Shown here piece by piece: positions 1 to 12,334 of a stretch of 64,000 nucleotides of DNA. Every line of letters starts with the position of its first letter. Positions within the stretch are counted from its first letter, which is position 1. The translations under genes were made by a program, and so were the position numbers. The stretch is from the NCBI GenBank assembly GCA_010093515.1, contig MU001672.1, forward strand, positions 592,630 to 656,629. Reading direction: 5' to 3'. The stretch comes from Lineolata rhizophorae (taxonomy: Eukaryota > Ascomycota > Dothideomycetes > Lineolatales > Lineolataceae). The notes beneath the pieces were generated by a model, which saw only the letters and a program-made list of their open reading frames with translations, was not told where the DNA came from and ran no database searches.

Positions 1-8
1 TTGATGGA

Positions 9-22
9 CGCGTCTAGACGCG
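9..22. repeat. 14-base perfect palindrome
   Basis: CGCGTCTAGACGCG equals its own reverse complement. It lies in non-coding DNA just before a 15-base direct repeat. No function can be read from it. Confidence 0.85.
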
Positions 23-25
23 AAG

Positions 26-57
26 CTGACCGACCAGGGGGTCTGACCGACCAGGGG
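26..57. repeat. 15-base direct repeat, two copies
   Basis: CTGACCGACCAGGGG occurs at 26-40 and again at 43-57, separated by two bases. It is a simple local duplication in intergenic DNA. Confidence 0.85.
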
Positions 58-78
58 TACTACACGTTACGTAGTACC
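56..78. repeat. Inverted repeat, GGTACTAC arms
   Basis: Arms GGTACTAC (56-63) and GTAGTACC (71-78) flank a 7-base centre that contains ACGT. The same arm sequence recurs in palindromes at 8286-8303 and 61672-61690, so this belongs to a dispersed motif family. Confidence 0.8.
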
Positions 79-897
79 TACTCCGTATGAAGCGCTCACT
101 TGAAAATACGTAGGATGAAAGGTTCAATTTACCTCGTCGAACTCTGGCTGCAATCTTAATTCGGACAGGCGAACTCTGTACTGTTTGTGTCCACGTGGTA
201 GTGAATCAACACTGGCTTCCTAGATTCCTTTAGCAAACGGGAAAGGGAATTTGAAGGCGTTTTGGTCTACTGCGGCGCATACAGCATCATAAAGGGTCTT
301 AATTGCCGGCGCGTGTGCGCAGCAGCGGCAGTATCTGTACGTGCATACAGCCATTGCACGTCGGTCCACACCGAGTTAGAGTTCGTGAGATTGCCATGCC
401 ATTTTGATATAGTCCAGTCACTGTTCAACCCGTGTCTAGACTGAGCAATACACGTCAGACCTATTTTGATAACTTCATGGAGAATGAGGCAAATCCGTAT
501 TGGATCTAGACATTTCTATAAGCTTCAGAATGATTTTTTTTTTAGGGTGTGTTGTTATATGTAGTAGGGTAGGGAAGTGAACTGTCACATGCCACTGCAG
601 GGCGTGGTGCGCAAGGACCAGGAACCGCCTCGGCTGCGGCCCACTCAGGGCAAAACTGCCAGAATCCTCCCGTCTCCGCATCTGTCTCTGGTACTCTAGT
701 GGGAGCTGCCCGACTTCCGATTGACTAGGTACCTAGGTACTTCATGCTATATATCTCTTGGCGCGAGCTCCCCTCTTGTGCACCGTTCGTGCCTGGCCTG
801 AACCGCTTCCGGCCCGAACCCTTTGCAACGTCCCCTTGCATCTTGCCCAATCCCGCTCTTCAACGTCTCATCGCACACCCGAGCATCACCCGCCAGC

Positions 898-2358
898 ATG
901 GGGACAAGCAACCCAGACAGCATTCCCGTCGAGGCTCCACGCCACGTTTCCCTTACCTACAACAATGCCGATTCACGCGCAACGGCGCTGCGCCTAGTCC
1001 TAGCATTGAGACCGGAATGGCAGCTTTGGGAAGGCCCGATCGAGTTCGTGCGTTTTACCGACGGCATCACCAACACCGTACGTTTGCAGCAGGCAACACG
1101 TCCCCCCTCCCCCAATCCTCGTCCCCGTTGACCATTGAGGCAAAAGGTAGAGCCCTATGAGTCAGCAACTCCGCTAATAATACTCTGCCCAGTTGCTCAA
1201 AGCCGTGAAGAAGAGGCCGGGTTTTTCGGAGTACGATATCGACCGGGATGCCGTGCTCTTGAGAGCGTATGGCAAGGGCACTGACGTTCTAATTGACCGC
1301 GATCGTACGCACCCTGCTCCTAAGTCGCGTCCCAAAAAGCTTCTTTGTCTGGACCCGGTGCGCTGACATTCGGTTGTGCTTTCTTAGGGGAAGCTCGCGC
1401 CCACGCCCTCCTCGCTGCCAGAGGCCTCGCACCTCGTCTCATTGCGCGCTTTGACAATGGTCTATCATACAAATTTATTCCGGGGACACCATGCTCGCCG
1501 GCCGACTTCCGAAGGCCGAAGGTCTGGCCGGCAATTGCCCGCCGACTGGCGGAGTGGCACGCGACCGTCCCCATCACAACCATATCCAACATTGAACCAA
1601 ACGATCACCTCACACCGGGACAGCCGGTGCCCAACATTTGGACAACGATGCAGCGGTGGCTAGGGGCACTCTCCTTGAACACGGAGGCCGAGCGGAACCG
1701 CAAAACCCAGCTTGAGGAGGAGTTTGGCCGTTTGCTGAAGGAATTCCGCGACGCGCCCGGTCTTGCTGGCAAGGACTACGTCTTTGCCCACTGCGACCTC
1801 CTGAGCGGCAACGTCATCCTGGAGCCTCCCTTGACAGATGAGGAGCGGCAACTGCTGGCATCCGACGCTTCGAGCCAGACCAGCGAATCCAGCCAGGCGA
1901 GCGGCGCCGGCGAGCCCCAAATCGTCGCCTTCATCGACTACGAATACTGCTCCCCCGCGCCGCCCGCCTTCGACATCGCCAACCACTTCGCCGAGTACGC
2001 CGGCCTCGAGTGCGACTACTCGGCGGTGCCCACGCGGTCCGAGCGCCGCGAGTGGCTGCGCAGCTATCTCTGCACTTTCGACGCGATGCTGAGCCGGCCC
2101 TTTTGCCCGCCGGACACGGAGCGCGACCTCGCAATGCTTGAGGCCCAGGTCGACGCCTTCCGCGGCCTGCCGGGCTTCTACTGGGGCATCTGGGCCCTCA
2201 TCCAGGCCATGATATCCCAGATCGACTTCGACTACGCCACCTACGCCGAGCAGCGCCTGGGCGAGTACTGGGCTTGGCGCGGCGAGGCCGACGGCTCGCG
2301 CGCCAAGCAGGGCCGCGAGATGCCGCTTAGGGAGCGCCGGTGGGCCGCTGCCGAGTAA
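898..2358 (+). CDS. Ethanolamine kinase (choline/ethanolamine kinase family)
   Basis: Predicted to phosphorylate ethanolamine with ATP, the first step of the CDP-ethanolamine (Kennedy) route to phosphatidylethanolamine in the cytosol. Exons 898-1077, 1193-1304 and 1388-2358 join in frame to 420 residues, a normal family length. The N-terminal part has GITNTLLKA, the ATP-binding strand typical of this family. The Brenner phosphotransferase motif HCDLLSGN lies near residue 232 (catalytic Asp about 234), and the metal-binding IDYEYC near 280. Between these two motifs sits a Ser/Gln-rich insertion of roughly 20 residues that looks like a flexible loop. GITN and the overall fit favour ethanolamine over choline as substrate, but that is inference. 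The start codon is the first ATG that gives the conserved N-terminus through the first splice. Confidence 0.88.
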
Positions 2359-3418
2359 CCCTGTGACGTCACAAACATTGACGCGGGGTTCCTCCCCTTC
2401 TTGGCAAGTGGGGTGGGAAAGGCCGGGGATGCTGCGATTCCTTCTTTCCTTTTCCTTTCTTGTCCGGCGGTGATGTACGGGCAAGGGAGACGCGACCCCG
2501 TGACTTGGAGAGTCCCGTTTCCTTTAGAAGCACTGGTAATAGGTTCTTGCCCCGGAATTCTTGGCGCGCACCTTTTCATAGGCGAGCGGCTTTCAACAGC
2601 CGCCGGACAAGGAGCCGTGTTATACTCGCTTTCCCTTTTTCAATTGCATTTTTTTTTAATGGCGGTACCCCACCAAGCTGGATCGCCGCCTTTGCATTAC
2701 ATTGGTGTCTCCTAGGCCGGGATGGGTCAAAAAACTAGGTGGGATAAAGAGATATTCTGCCGAGGTTCTTCCCCTTTAGCAGAATCGAGTCTTCAACGAC
2801 GATACCCGCATGATAGGCGGAATATTCCTGTTCGTTTCATCATATCATTTTCGACATCGTGCAGACGCGAGCAAAAGGGGGCAACAGAAAAGCGAAGGGC
2901 TAGGGACCAAGCATTACAATCCATAGCAAACAACGTGCACTCATTTGTTGATATGGTGCGCCAGAACCCTAGAAAGCCTTTCCAAGCAGTCGACTTAGAC
3001 AACTAGCCTTTATTTAATAGATTTCTAATACAGCTACAGAGCTCTCATTCACCAATTTTAGAGGTAACTGCTTCCATCAACTTACTTTGGAGAGCCAACC
3101 GAAATGCTTGATACTCGTAATAATCATTGTCGAGCTATACTATGGACAACTACATCGGGCCTTTTGACGTCCCTAGCTTGCTCCGGGTGCAGTCTATCAA
3201 AAGTTTTCCACAGAAATCTATGCAAACGGATATACGTCGAAAAAACAGTCATCCATCTCGAACCACGGTATGCCTCCCAGCTAAATAAAATAGAGAAGTG
3301 TCCAAACCTCGAGCCAATTCTCCAATTCTTCGCCTTTCCTAGGAGTAAATGTACGAAACCGCCGCCTCCCCCCGGGACCATTACAATCCCTTTCCACCAA
3401 AAAAAAAAGTACGAAAAA
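2359..3418. other. Gene-free space between convergent genes
   Basis: The kinase (+) and the CTF1-like regulator (-) end towards each other here. Both 3' untranslated regions should lie in this space. The short ORFs present have no recognisable protein sequence. Confidence 0.6.
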
Positions 3419-6400
3419 TCAGCTAACCAACCCAGCCTTCATGCAGTCCACATCAGCCGTGAAGCCGCTGCTCTCCCCCTGCAAGCAGCTGACATCATCA
3501 AACGAGAACCCATCGCCGGTGCCATCCAAATTGAATATGGAGTCGAAATCCAAATCGGCGTCGAAATCGGTCAGCAAGTCGCCCAAGCTGCCCACCATGC
3601 CGCCGTGACCCGCTCTTTCTCCCGCTCCCGCCCCAGCCGCTCCCAGCGCCGCGTTCATCACTGCCTCCTGGTCCGCCATGCCGCCGCTCCCTATACCGTC
3701 GTGCTGCCCCTCGCCGCCGCCGCCATGGCCGAAGCCCTCGTGCTCCCCGTCCGATAGGTGCGCCGCGTGCTCGCTGTGGTGGTCCGACTCCGGCGGCGTC
3801 GAGGCCAGGAACGTCTCGAGGCGGCGCACGACCTCGGCATCGGCGAAGCCGGCACCGGCACCGGCGCCCGCGCCATTGTTATGTATGCCGGGCGGTAGCT
3901 GCGTCGCGTTGCCAGCGATGGTGCGGGGGAGCTCGCCGCCGCCGCCGGCCGTCGCCGACGGGATGGAGACGCCACCGTGGAAGGGCGACGCCACGGCGCC
4001 GTCGTCGGTCACGGTGCCGCCGCCGAGGTTGGGGATCGGCGTCTGCGAGAGGCGCTGCGAGTGAGCGTCGGGCGGCGGCGTGAGCTCGCGCGCTGCGGAC
4101 GAAAATAGCGCGCTGGGCGGGTCCATACCCATCTGGCGGCCGGTGAGCATGATGTCGTCGACGGTGGGCGAGTGACGGGCCTTCATGCTGTTTGCGGACG
4201 CGCCCAGAGGCATGGCGGCGGCGGCGGCGGCCCCCGCGGCCGACGCCGCGCAGGACGGGGGGTGCGCCATGAAAGGCGCGAGCGAGATGCCGGCCTTGCG
4301 GATGGCGGCCTCGAGGAAGGCCGTCGAATAGTCGGCCGCCGAGTACAGGTCGCGTAGCTTGCCCATGACGGCCATGCACTGGCAGAAGCCGCGCAGCGAG
4401 GCCCGGCGCGTCGCCTCGTCCGGCGCCTTGATGTCGAGCAGGTGGATGATGATGGCCGGCAGCAACACCGTCACGCCCGTCGTCGGTAGGTACCGCACGA
4501 GGTCCCGCTGGTCAAGCTTTTGCGCGATCGATGTGATAGCCGCCGCGGCGCGACGCACGTTTTTGCGCGACACTTCGAGCAAGCTAGGAGAGCCGGCCGG
4601 CGAAGCGGCAGGCGAGGAGACTTGCGTGGGATTCGCCGAGGGGAGCACCTGCGGCCGGTGGAGCGCAGATAGCGTGGTGAAGAAGACCATATGCAGGAGA
4701 GCCTTGCACAAGTCAATCGAGGCCAGGCCACTACTGGTTTCCGAATATCTGGCCTCTGCTGGAAGCTCCTCCTGCCATCTTCGTAGCTCTTCATCGCACA
4801 TTTGCACGTCGCAGGTGTCCGGGTCGAATTTCTTTGGCAGAAGCATCATCGTCGTGCGGTCGTTAACCATGCCTTGGTTGTTGTTGAGCACACAATACTG
4901 CTTAGACAGAACATGGCTAACGCAGAGACACAGCTTGGCCTTGGAAATGCACATCAGGGCAAGCTGTCGCTGCCTATCAACATCCTTCGCAACAACGCAG
5001 TCGGCTGGAACGCATGAGACGGTGTCCGGAATCGCGCCAATCTCGAAGTCGTCCAGAGTGAGCATAGGCACGTCGTAATCCTCAGTTTTTATCCGCGTAG
5101 GGCGCCTCATCCCAAGTGCGATCAAACGATCCCTCATATACGTTGACCACCAAATGCGTTTCCATAGCTTTACCCGCTTGGCATCCATTGTAGAGCGCTC
5201 GGGATTGCGATGAAGCCCAATCGTGTGCGCAACGGAAGTGGCGACACCCATCCAATGCCAAGTATCCTTCTGATCGTCGGGCGTTTCATAGTAATAGGTC
5301 AATAGTAGAAGTGCTTGAACGAGCGAAACGCGATCTGATTCGTAGTCGAAGTCGTACAAAAGCTTTGTATAATGTTAGTAATGCTACGCCTACTGGTGAT
5401 TTCATGTGCCAAATTCTACGTCATTGCTTTACAGGGATAGTGAACGTATGTCACTGGTTGTACGAACCCTTGCTTTCTGGAAAAACCCCCTACGGGCCTC
5501 CTTGCGGGTGTTATAGCCTGCACCCCTAAGATGCGACATGTCTATGAACGCAGACCCGGCGAACATTACAGCCTGGTACAGGATCAAGCTGACTTTGCCA
5601 CAGCTGCCATCTGGCTGATCTATCGTTTGCACAAAATCGTGCAGGTCGAGAAGCGGCATGTACGGGTGCACAAAGTTGATGTATGCGCGGAGCAACTCGT
5701 TGCGAATGTCATCGCTGGGAATGGTGAATGCTCCCTTCTTTTCTAGGTAGGTAATCTCGTCTGCGCCGATGCGGGCCGGGAGAGGTTTGATGTAGGGGGG
5801 GAGAGAGACCGAAGGCGCCTGTTTGGACGCGAATTGGGAGAAGACTGAAGCATGTGAATCTGCCGACATGGGCATCTGACCAAACAGCGAGAGCGGTGCA
5901 GGGGTAGTGGGTCCATCGACGGTCATGCGGCGACTGTACGATGAACCGCCGAGGTTGTTTTTCTGGCCATGGCTCTGGTCTGTTGCAGGCTGTTAGAGAA
6001 CGCGACTGAGCAAATTGAAGCATAAGGAGTTCACTTCACTTACAAATGGAGTGAGGCACATGTTCCTTGACGCGGACCGGAGATTCACGTGACTTTCGCG
6101 AAGTCGCAGAAAAGTTCGAAAGACCGTCTAGCGCTTCTCTCGAGGCCAGCTTTCGCGTCTGGCTTGCATGCGATGCGGAGGCAGTTTTGCTTGTCGACGC
6201 TTCGGCATCCTTTGCCCATTTCCTACGGCCGTATTAGCGCTGCACGGCCCCCAGGTAATCGAAAGGCCGAAGGTTGCCTAAAGGATTTCAAATTTGGAGA
6301 GGCTTCCGAAAACAAGACTGATTATCCATGGCCGAGCATCCGAGGACCAAAGGAGGCCCTTCGAGATGCATGTGCTTGCCAAGATCCAGGAACAAATGAG

Positions 6401-6668
6401 ATGGTCTAGGTACTCACTTCTTCCTTCTACTCTCGGAAACAACGCACTCGACCTCGTCAAGCCTGCAGTTGGTACACGGGGCGCCATGCTCGGTGACATT
6501 ACACCTCACCTTGCGCGCCCTGCAACACTGGCAGGCCTTGGACGCGCGCCTCTTGACCGATCTCCCGGTGCCGTTCCCGTGGCCGTCGAGCCCGGCGGCG
6601 GAAGCCTTCCGCTTCGGGGGCAGGGCGGGCCTGTCGGCCGTATCCGAGGGCGTAGAAGACTCGGACAT
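3419..6668 (-). CDS. Zn2Cys6 transcription factor, CTF1/FarA (cutinase transcription factor 1) type
   Basis: Likely nuclear regulator of fatty-acid use and cutinase/lipase genes, judged from the family. Exons in coding order are 6668-6418, about 6162-6044, 5979-5468 and 5362-3419, giving about 941 residues. The start of exon 2 rests on a weak AAG acceptor chosen by phase, so it is the least certain boundary. The Zn2Cys6 cluster has cysteines at residues 46, 49, 56, 65, 68 and 75, followed by NCRLDEVECVV, characteristic of CTF1. The middle has the fungal-specific regulator domain, with KPLPARIGADEITYLEKKG-like sequence and YYYETPDDQKDTWHWMG. The C-terminal third is low-complexity, Gly/Ala/Ser-rich, with an acidic end (DFDADLDFDS) that could be an activation region. 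The protein is intact. A long GC-rich leader lies upstream. Confidence 0.88.
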
Positions 6669-8740
6669 TGTTTAGAACTGAATGAAGCTCGACACACCCG
6701 AGGGGTCAGGGAGGGTTCGACGGGACCGGAGACGGGAAGCTGGACGAGAAGGAGAGGGGGTCGGAGGACGCAGGGACGGACCGCGCGCACACGCGACTGG
6801 GGAGCTCACGACCATTATGTACTACTCGGGAGGCGGTGCTCGCCGTCAAGGGAGAAACCGGGAGGACGGGGGCACCTTGGGAGGCTAGGCGCGACTAAGC
6901 TGGCGGCAGGCCCACTGAACGCGTGCGCGGAGGTTGGGGGCTTGGGCTTGGAGATTATGACGGCGTGGAGCTGTAGGCGGCCGGGCTTTCTGGGGGTGGC
7001 CGAGGGGCCCCAGGCCGTGTGGCCGGCGGCGGCGTCGGCCCCGGTTGTGGGGTTCGACCCCGTTCGTTCGCTCGCTCGGGCGAACCCCGGATTTGTCGGA
7101 TGGTGCACGCCCGCCTCCCCAGCCCCGGCCGCCGCTGCCGGCAACCGCCCCTCGGATCATCGCGGCCCAGTTGCTCCGCCGGGCAAGCCTCCCATTTCAT
7201 TCGCGATGCCCTGCTTCCTCGTGGCCGCCTCGGCAACGACAAAGTTTGCCAGCCCTCACACTTAATTCATCGGCCGTACCCGGTCCAAGGCCGCAGTCTT
7301 CCGCAGTGCAGCTGTTGAGCGCAATATAAAATTGCGGGTCGCCGACTCTGGTCAGCGTGCCGAGCGCCCCAGGCCTAACCACCTCACTTACTTCAAGCTT
7401 TTCAGCATTCCAAAGTTACCGTCAGCGAGAGTGACAATGCACCGGGGCCCATTGGTGGAGGTGGGACTCGAATGAAGGTTTTTTTTTTTTTTTTGTTTTC
7501 CCGCCAACCCACATTCCCACATGATCGATGTGTGTGCTGTTTCGTAGGTGGAAGGGGGAAAAAAACGCCACCATTCTCATCAACTCAGGTTTGGGCGCCC
7601 GATGAGCAGCTTGGCAGTGCGAACGGGGAAGGTATGTATTTCGCGCAGCGGCGTTGCCGCCGAAGTTCGCCAGAAGACGGCCAAAGGCCGAACCTGGCAA
7701 CCCCCCCGGGCAACGCCCGGGTGGCCGCATCGCGAGCCGAGCGCCGCCACGCTAATGCCGCAAAACGCGATTAGCGGGCGACGACTCGGGGCCAGCCCGG
7801 GCAGGCGGACAGTCCGGCTTTTGCCCGCCTGGCCGACATTCTTGGCGGCCCTGGGCGATTCTCGCTCCTGACGAAGCCCTGACGCCGACGATGCGGCCGA
7901 GGCCGGCCGCCGTGAGGCATACTTTCACGTGCGACCGAGGAGAACGCTGCCCTGCCACCGCCACCCTGGCCACATGCCTACTCGCACGAATACAGGGCTG
8001 CCCAATCGTGGGACCGAGCCGAAGGTCGTGTGCTCTCCTTTGGAAACCGCCCGTGGCAGGTGTGAACCGCCGAACATTTTGCGTGTGGGGCAGGCTGTAG
8101 TGGGGCCATCCCTTCTTCTGAACCTCGCCTGGCGCAAGCCGTTGCGACTTGGGAAACGCGACGCGAGACCCGTCGACGCGCGCGCGGAAATCGCCGCAGA
8201 CAGGGGTCCGTAGACAGGCTGGCTCTGGGCGTTAAAGGAACGGAATGTTCCACGGGGATGAGTCGGGGCCTAGGCGCTGGTCTAGATACTACGTACGTAG
8301 TATGCGAGGGCCGTGAATGCAAAGGGAAATTGGTCGATAATGCAGCTCTCCTTCCCTCATTCCATGGCGTCGGTCAGCCCGCCTTGGCCCCTGGTGTGCA
8401 CCACGGTCCTGCCGCCCTGGCGGAATCGACGCCGCACAAAAGGGCCTTCGCGGAGCGTCGGGGCACGCGGGGCACGCCCGCCAACCACGCGGCATCATGG
8501 CGGGGCAAGTGCCGGCGCGAGACACCGAACCCCGCAACCGGCTGCAAGGTGATCGCCAGTCCCCAACCCTTGCCCTCCCACACCTCCAGCTTCGCGATGC
8601 GGCCTTGTCTCCGTATAAGTGTACATCCATACGTTAGCATGCAAGCGTACCGCCCGCTCGTTTGAAATGTCCCTAATGCAGAGACGGCATCCAGACCGCC
8701 GAGCCTCGCCACCTTCCGCTCGGGGATAGCTCGTTAGATC
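6669..8740. promoter_or_regulatory. GC-rich upstream region of the CTF1-like gene
   Basis: About 2 kb directly upstream of the regulator, strongly GC-rich between about 6670 and 7200. Overlapping ORFs on both strands read as Arg/Pro/Gly-rich nonsense, which is what GC-rich non-coding DNA gives. A T-run lies at about 7479-7493. The best reading is a long promoter plus 5' leader. No transcription start can be fixed from sequence. Confidence 0.5.
8286..8303. repeat. 18-base perfect palindrome ATACTACGTACGTAGTAT
   Basis: The 18 bases are identical to their reverse complement, centred on TACGTA. It lies in gene-free DNA. Related inverted repeats occur at 56-78 and 61672-61690, with imperfect relatives at 47237-47258 and 60221-60238. 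Confidence 0.9.
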
Positions 8741-10826
8741 CACTCCACGATGCTCCCAAGTCCAAAGTTACGGCGAATATTCGGCGACACTCCGAGCCTT
8801 TTTCGTTCAACCTACCCGCAGTATCTATATCTATCATAGCGACCCGCCATCATTTCCTGGTCACGAGTCTCGTGTACTGGAAATCCTGCGCGATGATATA
8901 AGGATTTCCATGCTCTCCGATCGCCATGGGATCAACGCTCGGCCAATGCTCGGTGTAGCTCCTTAGCCCATACTAATCGTGACTAACTCTGCCTCTCCAT
9001 GTAGATTCCACAGACTCACTTCTAGCGGCTACGCTCTGCGGCCTGTTGGTTTTTCTCGAAATGAGGATCTATTGATGTCATCATCATGAAATCTCGTCGA
9101 TACACCCTGGAGGTCGGAGGTAAGTCTCCAAGCCTGATCTCCAGCATGTGCCTTTGAGTATGTTGGTGCAGCCAGTCTCGTGCCTGAGAGTTAGCTACAT
9201 AAAGACTTCTGGGAGCTAGCTAAACGATAGTCAACTTCTCCATATGTAGTTAGCACTTTTAGTAGGAAATATTGGCATATACTAGTGCTAACAGCAGGAT
9301 GGCTTGGAACGTTGCCTCTCACCAGTCCATTCTTGTCACCGACAAGACTAAGCCCTTGTGTGTGTTACAAGGCCAAGCAAACAACAACTCTAGACACTCA
9401 TTCAGAACAAACTATGCTTTAGAACTTTTGGTTGTGGCCTAGAATTCTTGGTGCGGGATACTGCAATGCAAAATGTAAAGAAGCTAGCAACATATAATTA
9501 AACAGTCATCAAGCTCAACGCACTACAAAGCACATTCCAATGTTAAATGCGACCTGGTTGGGCACTTTGCAATTGGTGTTCATTTACCTACTAAAATTTA
9601 GGCGAATCCATACGCGATGATCTTGAACTCTGTTTTATTAGCGCTTGCAAGCCTTATTTCTAGATCAGTGCACTAAGTTTTCCACTAAAGTCTGTTGTAA
9701 GTGTAGGAAGAGAACATAGTTGAGTCTCACTTTGTAGTTAACTTTCTACGTCACAGCTTTCTCATACTCAAGTACAGCAAGCAGGGGCTCTCTCGGAATA
9801 ATACGGAATAGAGCCTGCGTGCATTACAAGCACCGACCGAGGCGAGACCCTCTTCGATTACTGAACTTCGGCGATGGTTTTACCGAAATACTAGGGATCC
9901 TGTCTCTCATCAGGAATCGAGTGCTCCGATACGTGTTTGCAGCGGGAGCGACGGTTATGTTCCCTGAAGGTTTGAATTCCGTGGTCTTCTGCTCCAGCAC
10001 CGACTTCGCGACCTTCATTCGTTCATACGGCATACCTTCCTTTATTTGACCGTATGCGCGATGTGCAGGTACATCCAGCCAGCAGATCCTATCCCGTTCT
10101 GTGGCCCCCGGAAATAGCGAATGACTGAACCACAGAGTGCCCCTTCCCCAGGTCAGAAGCAGCCGTGTAGATCAAAAATAGCCCGGCGCGCTACCCGACG
10201 AGCGAACCCCAGGCAATGCCAGGGCCTGATTGCGGGGAAAACGTTTCCAAGATGGTGTCCCGCGCAGTAGCGTCGCAGCCAATTCGAGCTCTCCTAGAGC
10301 TCGGCACCCCGCAATCCTGTCGTCAGCATAGCTCGAGGGAGATTTTGACGGCAATTCAACCCCTCCAATAAATGGATAGTAGACGATCTACTCAAGGATC
10401 AAGGCAGCTCTTTCGCACTAGTGTGGCTTCAATGTGTTGAGCATTCTGGAGGACCTGCATCTTAGAGGGCTTTTCTTCGGGAAGCGGGGCCCAAACGCCA
10501 GAGACATCCGGGGTGTAAGTCAGGCTGCAAAGCGTATCTTAGTCAGTGTTGGAGATCTGGGGACGCTTGGAGACTATTTTACTTGGGTTTTGTGCTGAAT
10601 GGGGTTGCACATACCGTCTGTCAATCCAATCGCCATAGTTCTGTATCCCGTGACTAGAGCCCATCGAGCTCGTTCTTGTCTCACAAGCCCGGAAGTATGC
10701 GCGAGGTTTCGGCAGACGCTCTGCGGTGCAGAACCCTACAAGATAAGGAGCTCCTATTGTCGTCTTCTAGATTTTGAACAGGGCTTCAGCCAAATTTTCG
10801 GGTGTACGTCGTTTTTTTTTATCTAG
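8741..10826. other. About 2 kb without recognisable genes, less GC-rich
   Basis: Base composition drops relative to the stretch before it, and all ORFs are short. The sequence around 9240-9600 has short similar pieces in opposite orientation (TTTTAGTAGG near 9250, CCTACTAAAA near 9588), but no convincing terminal repeats or transposase. A 76-codon ORF at 9819-10049 has no family I recognise. It may be old decayed sequence. Confidence 0.45.
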
Positions 10827-12334
10827 CTAGAGTTTGGGAGAACCTTGTTCTTTGCCTAGAGCCTTCGTCTTTGCTTGATAAATCTTCAATAACTGACGCA
10901 CTGCCAAATCTAAAAGCACGTCCTCAGAGCCGCCTGGGATGCGTACACCCATGACTTCGCGGTATATACCTACAATATAGTCTCACTCAGCAAAAAGACG
11001 ATACTATCAATCAGCAGAGGCAATACTCACGTTCTGCGATTTCCCCTTGACCAGTTCTGGTGAAGCCATTTCCACCAAAAAGGAGCACAGCGCACTGAGC
11101 GCACTCGTTCAGTACCCGGCCAGCGTGCGCCTTCGCAAGTGCGGTCAGACCGCCGAGCTCGACATCCGCGACCTGCCTCGGCAACTTTGTCATCTGATAG
11201 ACAAACTGCTCAACCCACGCACTTAGGCTTTCGAGTTCGGCGCCACACTTTGCGAGGCGATGCCGCACAACCGCCTGTTCCACGAGCGGCTGGCCGAACG
11301 CCTCGCGCTTCATAACGTACTCGAACGCAGACGACAAAGCTACTCGGGCCTGGCGAGTCGCACCGATAGCGATGCTCAACCGCTCGTGGTTGAAGTTGGT
11401 CATGATATATCTCATGCCCATGCCTTCCTGTCCAATTATGTTTTCAACTGGTACCTTGACTTCGTCTAGCTCAATGAAAGTCGTCCCCGCCGATACCTGG
11501 CCCGCCACTTTGATTCGACGCATTGAGACGCCAGGATAACCTTTTAAGGGAACCACTAGCATTGAGATCCCTGATGCCCCAGGGCCTCCGGTACGCACTG
11601 CCATCGCAGAAACGTCTGCCCATATGCCGTTTGTGATCCTAAACTCTTGATGTTAATCTTTGGACCTCCTACATACTTGCAGTCCCATACCATTTTTTTG
11701 TGCCATTTACAATGTAGTACTTCCCGCAATCTGATTTTCCCGCCGTGGTTGTGATGTTTGCCACATCGCTGCCTGCACTAGGCTCTGTAATGGCAATACA
11801 CGCCCTCTTCTTGCATGTCAAGAGATGTGGAAGAAACCGCTCTTGCAGCTGCTCGTTGCCAAACTTTATGATTGGGGGTACCCCAAAGGACATTCCGACC
11901 GTCAAAGAGCCTGATGGCCCAGCCAGTCCCGAACGGGCCATCTATGAAGATGATCGTCAGCAGGAGATCCAACTGTGCAGCTCAGAACTTCAAGGGACGT
12001 CGCATACTTCATCCGCATATATAGCAGTATGGATGTAGTCCCAATCTTCGACCTTGACGCCACCAACATCGTGGATTCCAAGCTTCTTCAGCCACTCTAC
12101 AGGCAATGGCGCGGGCAACGTAGGGATCAGCATGTTCGCCTCTGCAAAGTCGCTGAAAACATGGTCCGGCACAGTCTCTTCCAGATCCCAGTCCATCGCA
12201 TACTTGTGGAGGTGTTCAGTAACAAACTCATTGCAGACTCTTTGCCATCTTCGGTGCGACTCGCTGTAGTACGGTGATGGTAGACCGGCAAGCCACGGAG
12301 GCTCGGAGAAGGGGACGAATGGTTTTGACTGCAT
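10827..12334 (-). CDS. Acyl-CoA dehydrogenase family protein
   Basis: FAD enzyme predicted to oxidise an acyl-CoA at the alpha-beta bond; the substrate is unknown. Exons in coding order are 12334-12008, 11941-11691, 11638-11031 and 10969-10827, giving 442 residues. Family signatures are all present: AGPSGSLTVGM, the flavin-site block ITEPSAGSDVANI, NGTKKWITNGIWAD across an intron, GGNGFTRTGQGEIAERIYREV-type sequence split by the last intron, and RIPGGSEDVL, where the Glu is the expected catalytic base. The start chosen is the Met directly before SKPFVPFSEPPWL; the frame is open further upstream, but that part looks unrelated to the family. The protein ends in Pro-Lys-Leu, which resembles but does not match the canonical peroxisomal SKL signal. 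Not part of an evident cluster. Confidence 0.88.

Larger units (their letters stand above)
1..897. other. Gene-free left edge and promoter of the ethanolamine kinase gene
   Basis: No ORF here looks like a gene. The stretch carries three short symmetric sequences near the left edge (listed separately) and a palindrome GTACCTAGGTAC at 729-740. The part from about 740 to 897 is pyrimidine-rich and ends at the kinase start codon, so it is probably its promoter and 5' leader. Confidence 0.6.

Noticed and set aside
7045-7070. tRNA-like T-arm sequence (GGGGTTCGACCCC)
   Set aside because: No matching acceptor, D or anticodon arms around it.
9240-9600. Possible small inverted-repeat transposon
   Set aside because: The matching pieces are only about 10 bases, are not at clear ends, and have no target-site duplication that I can see.
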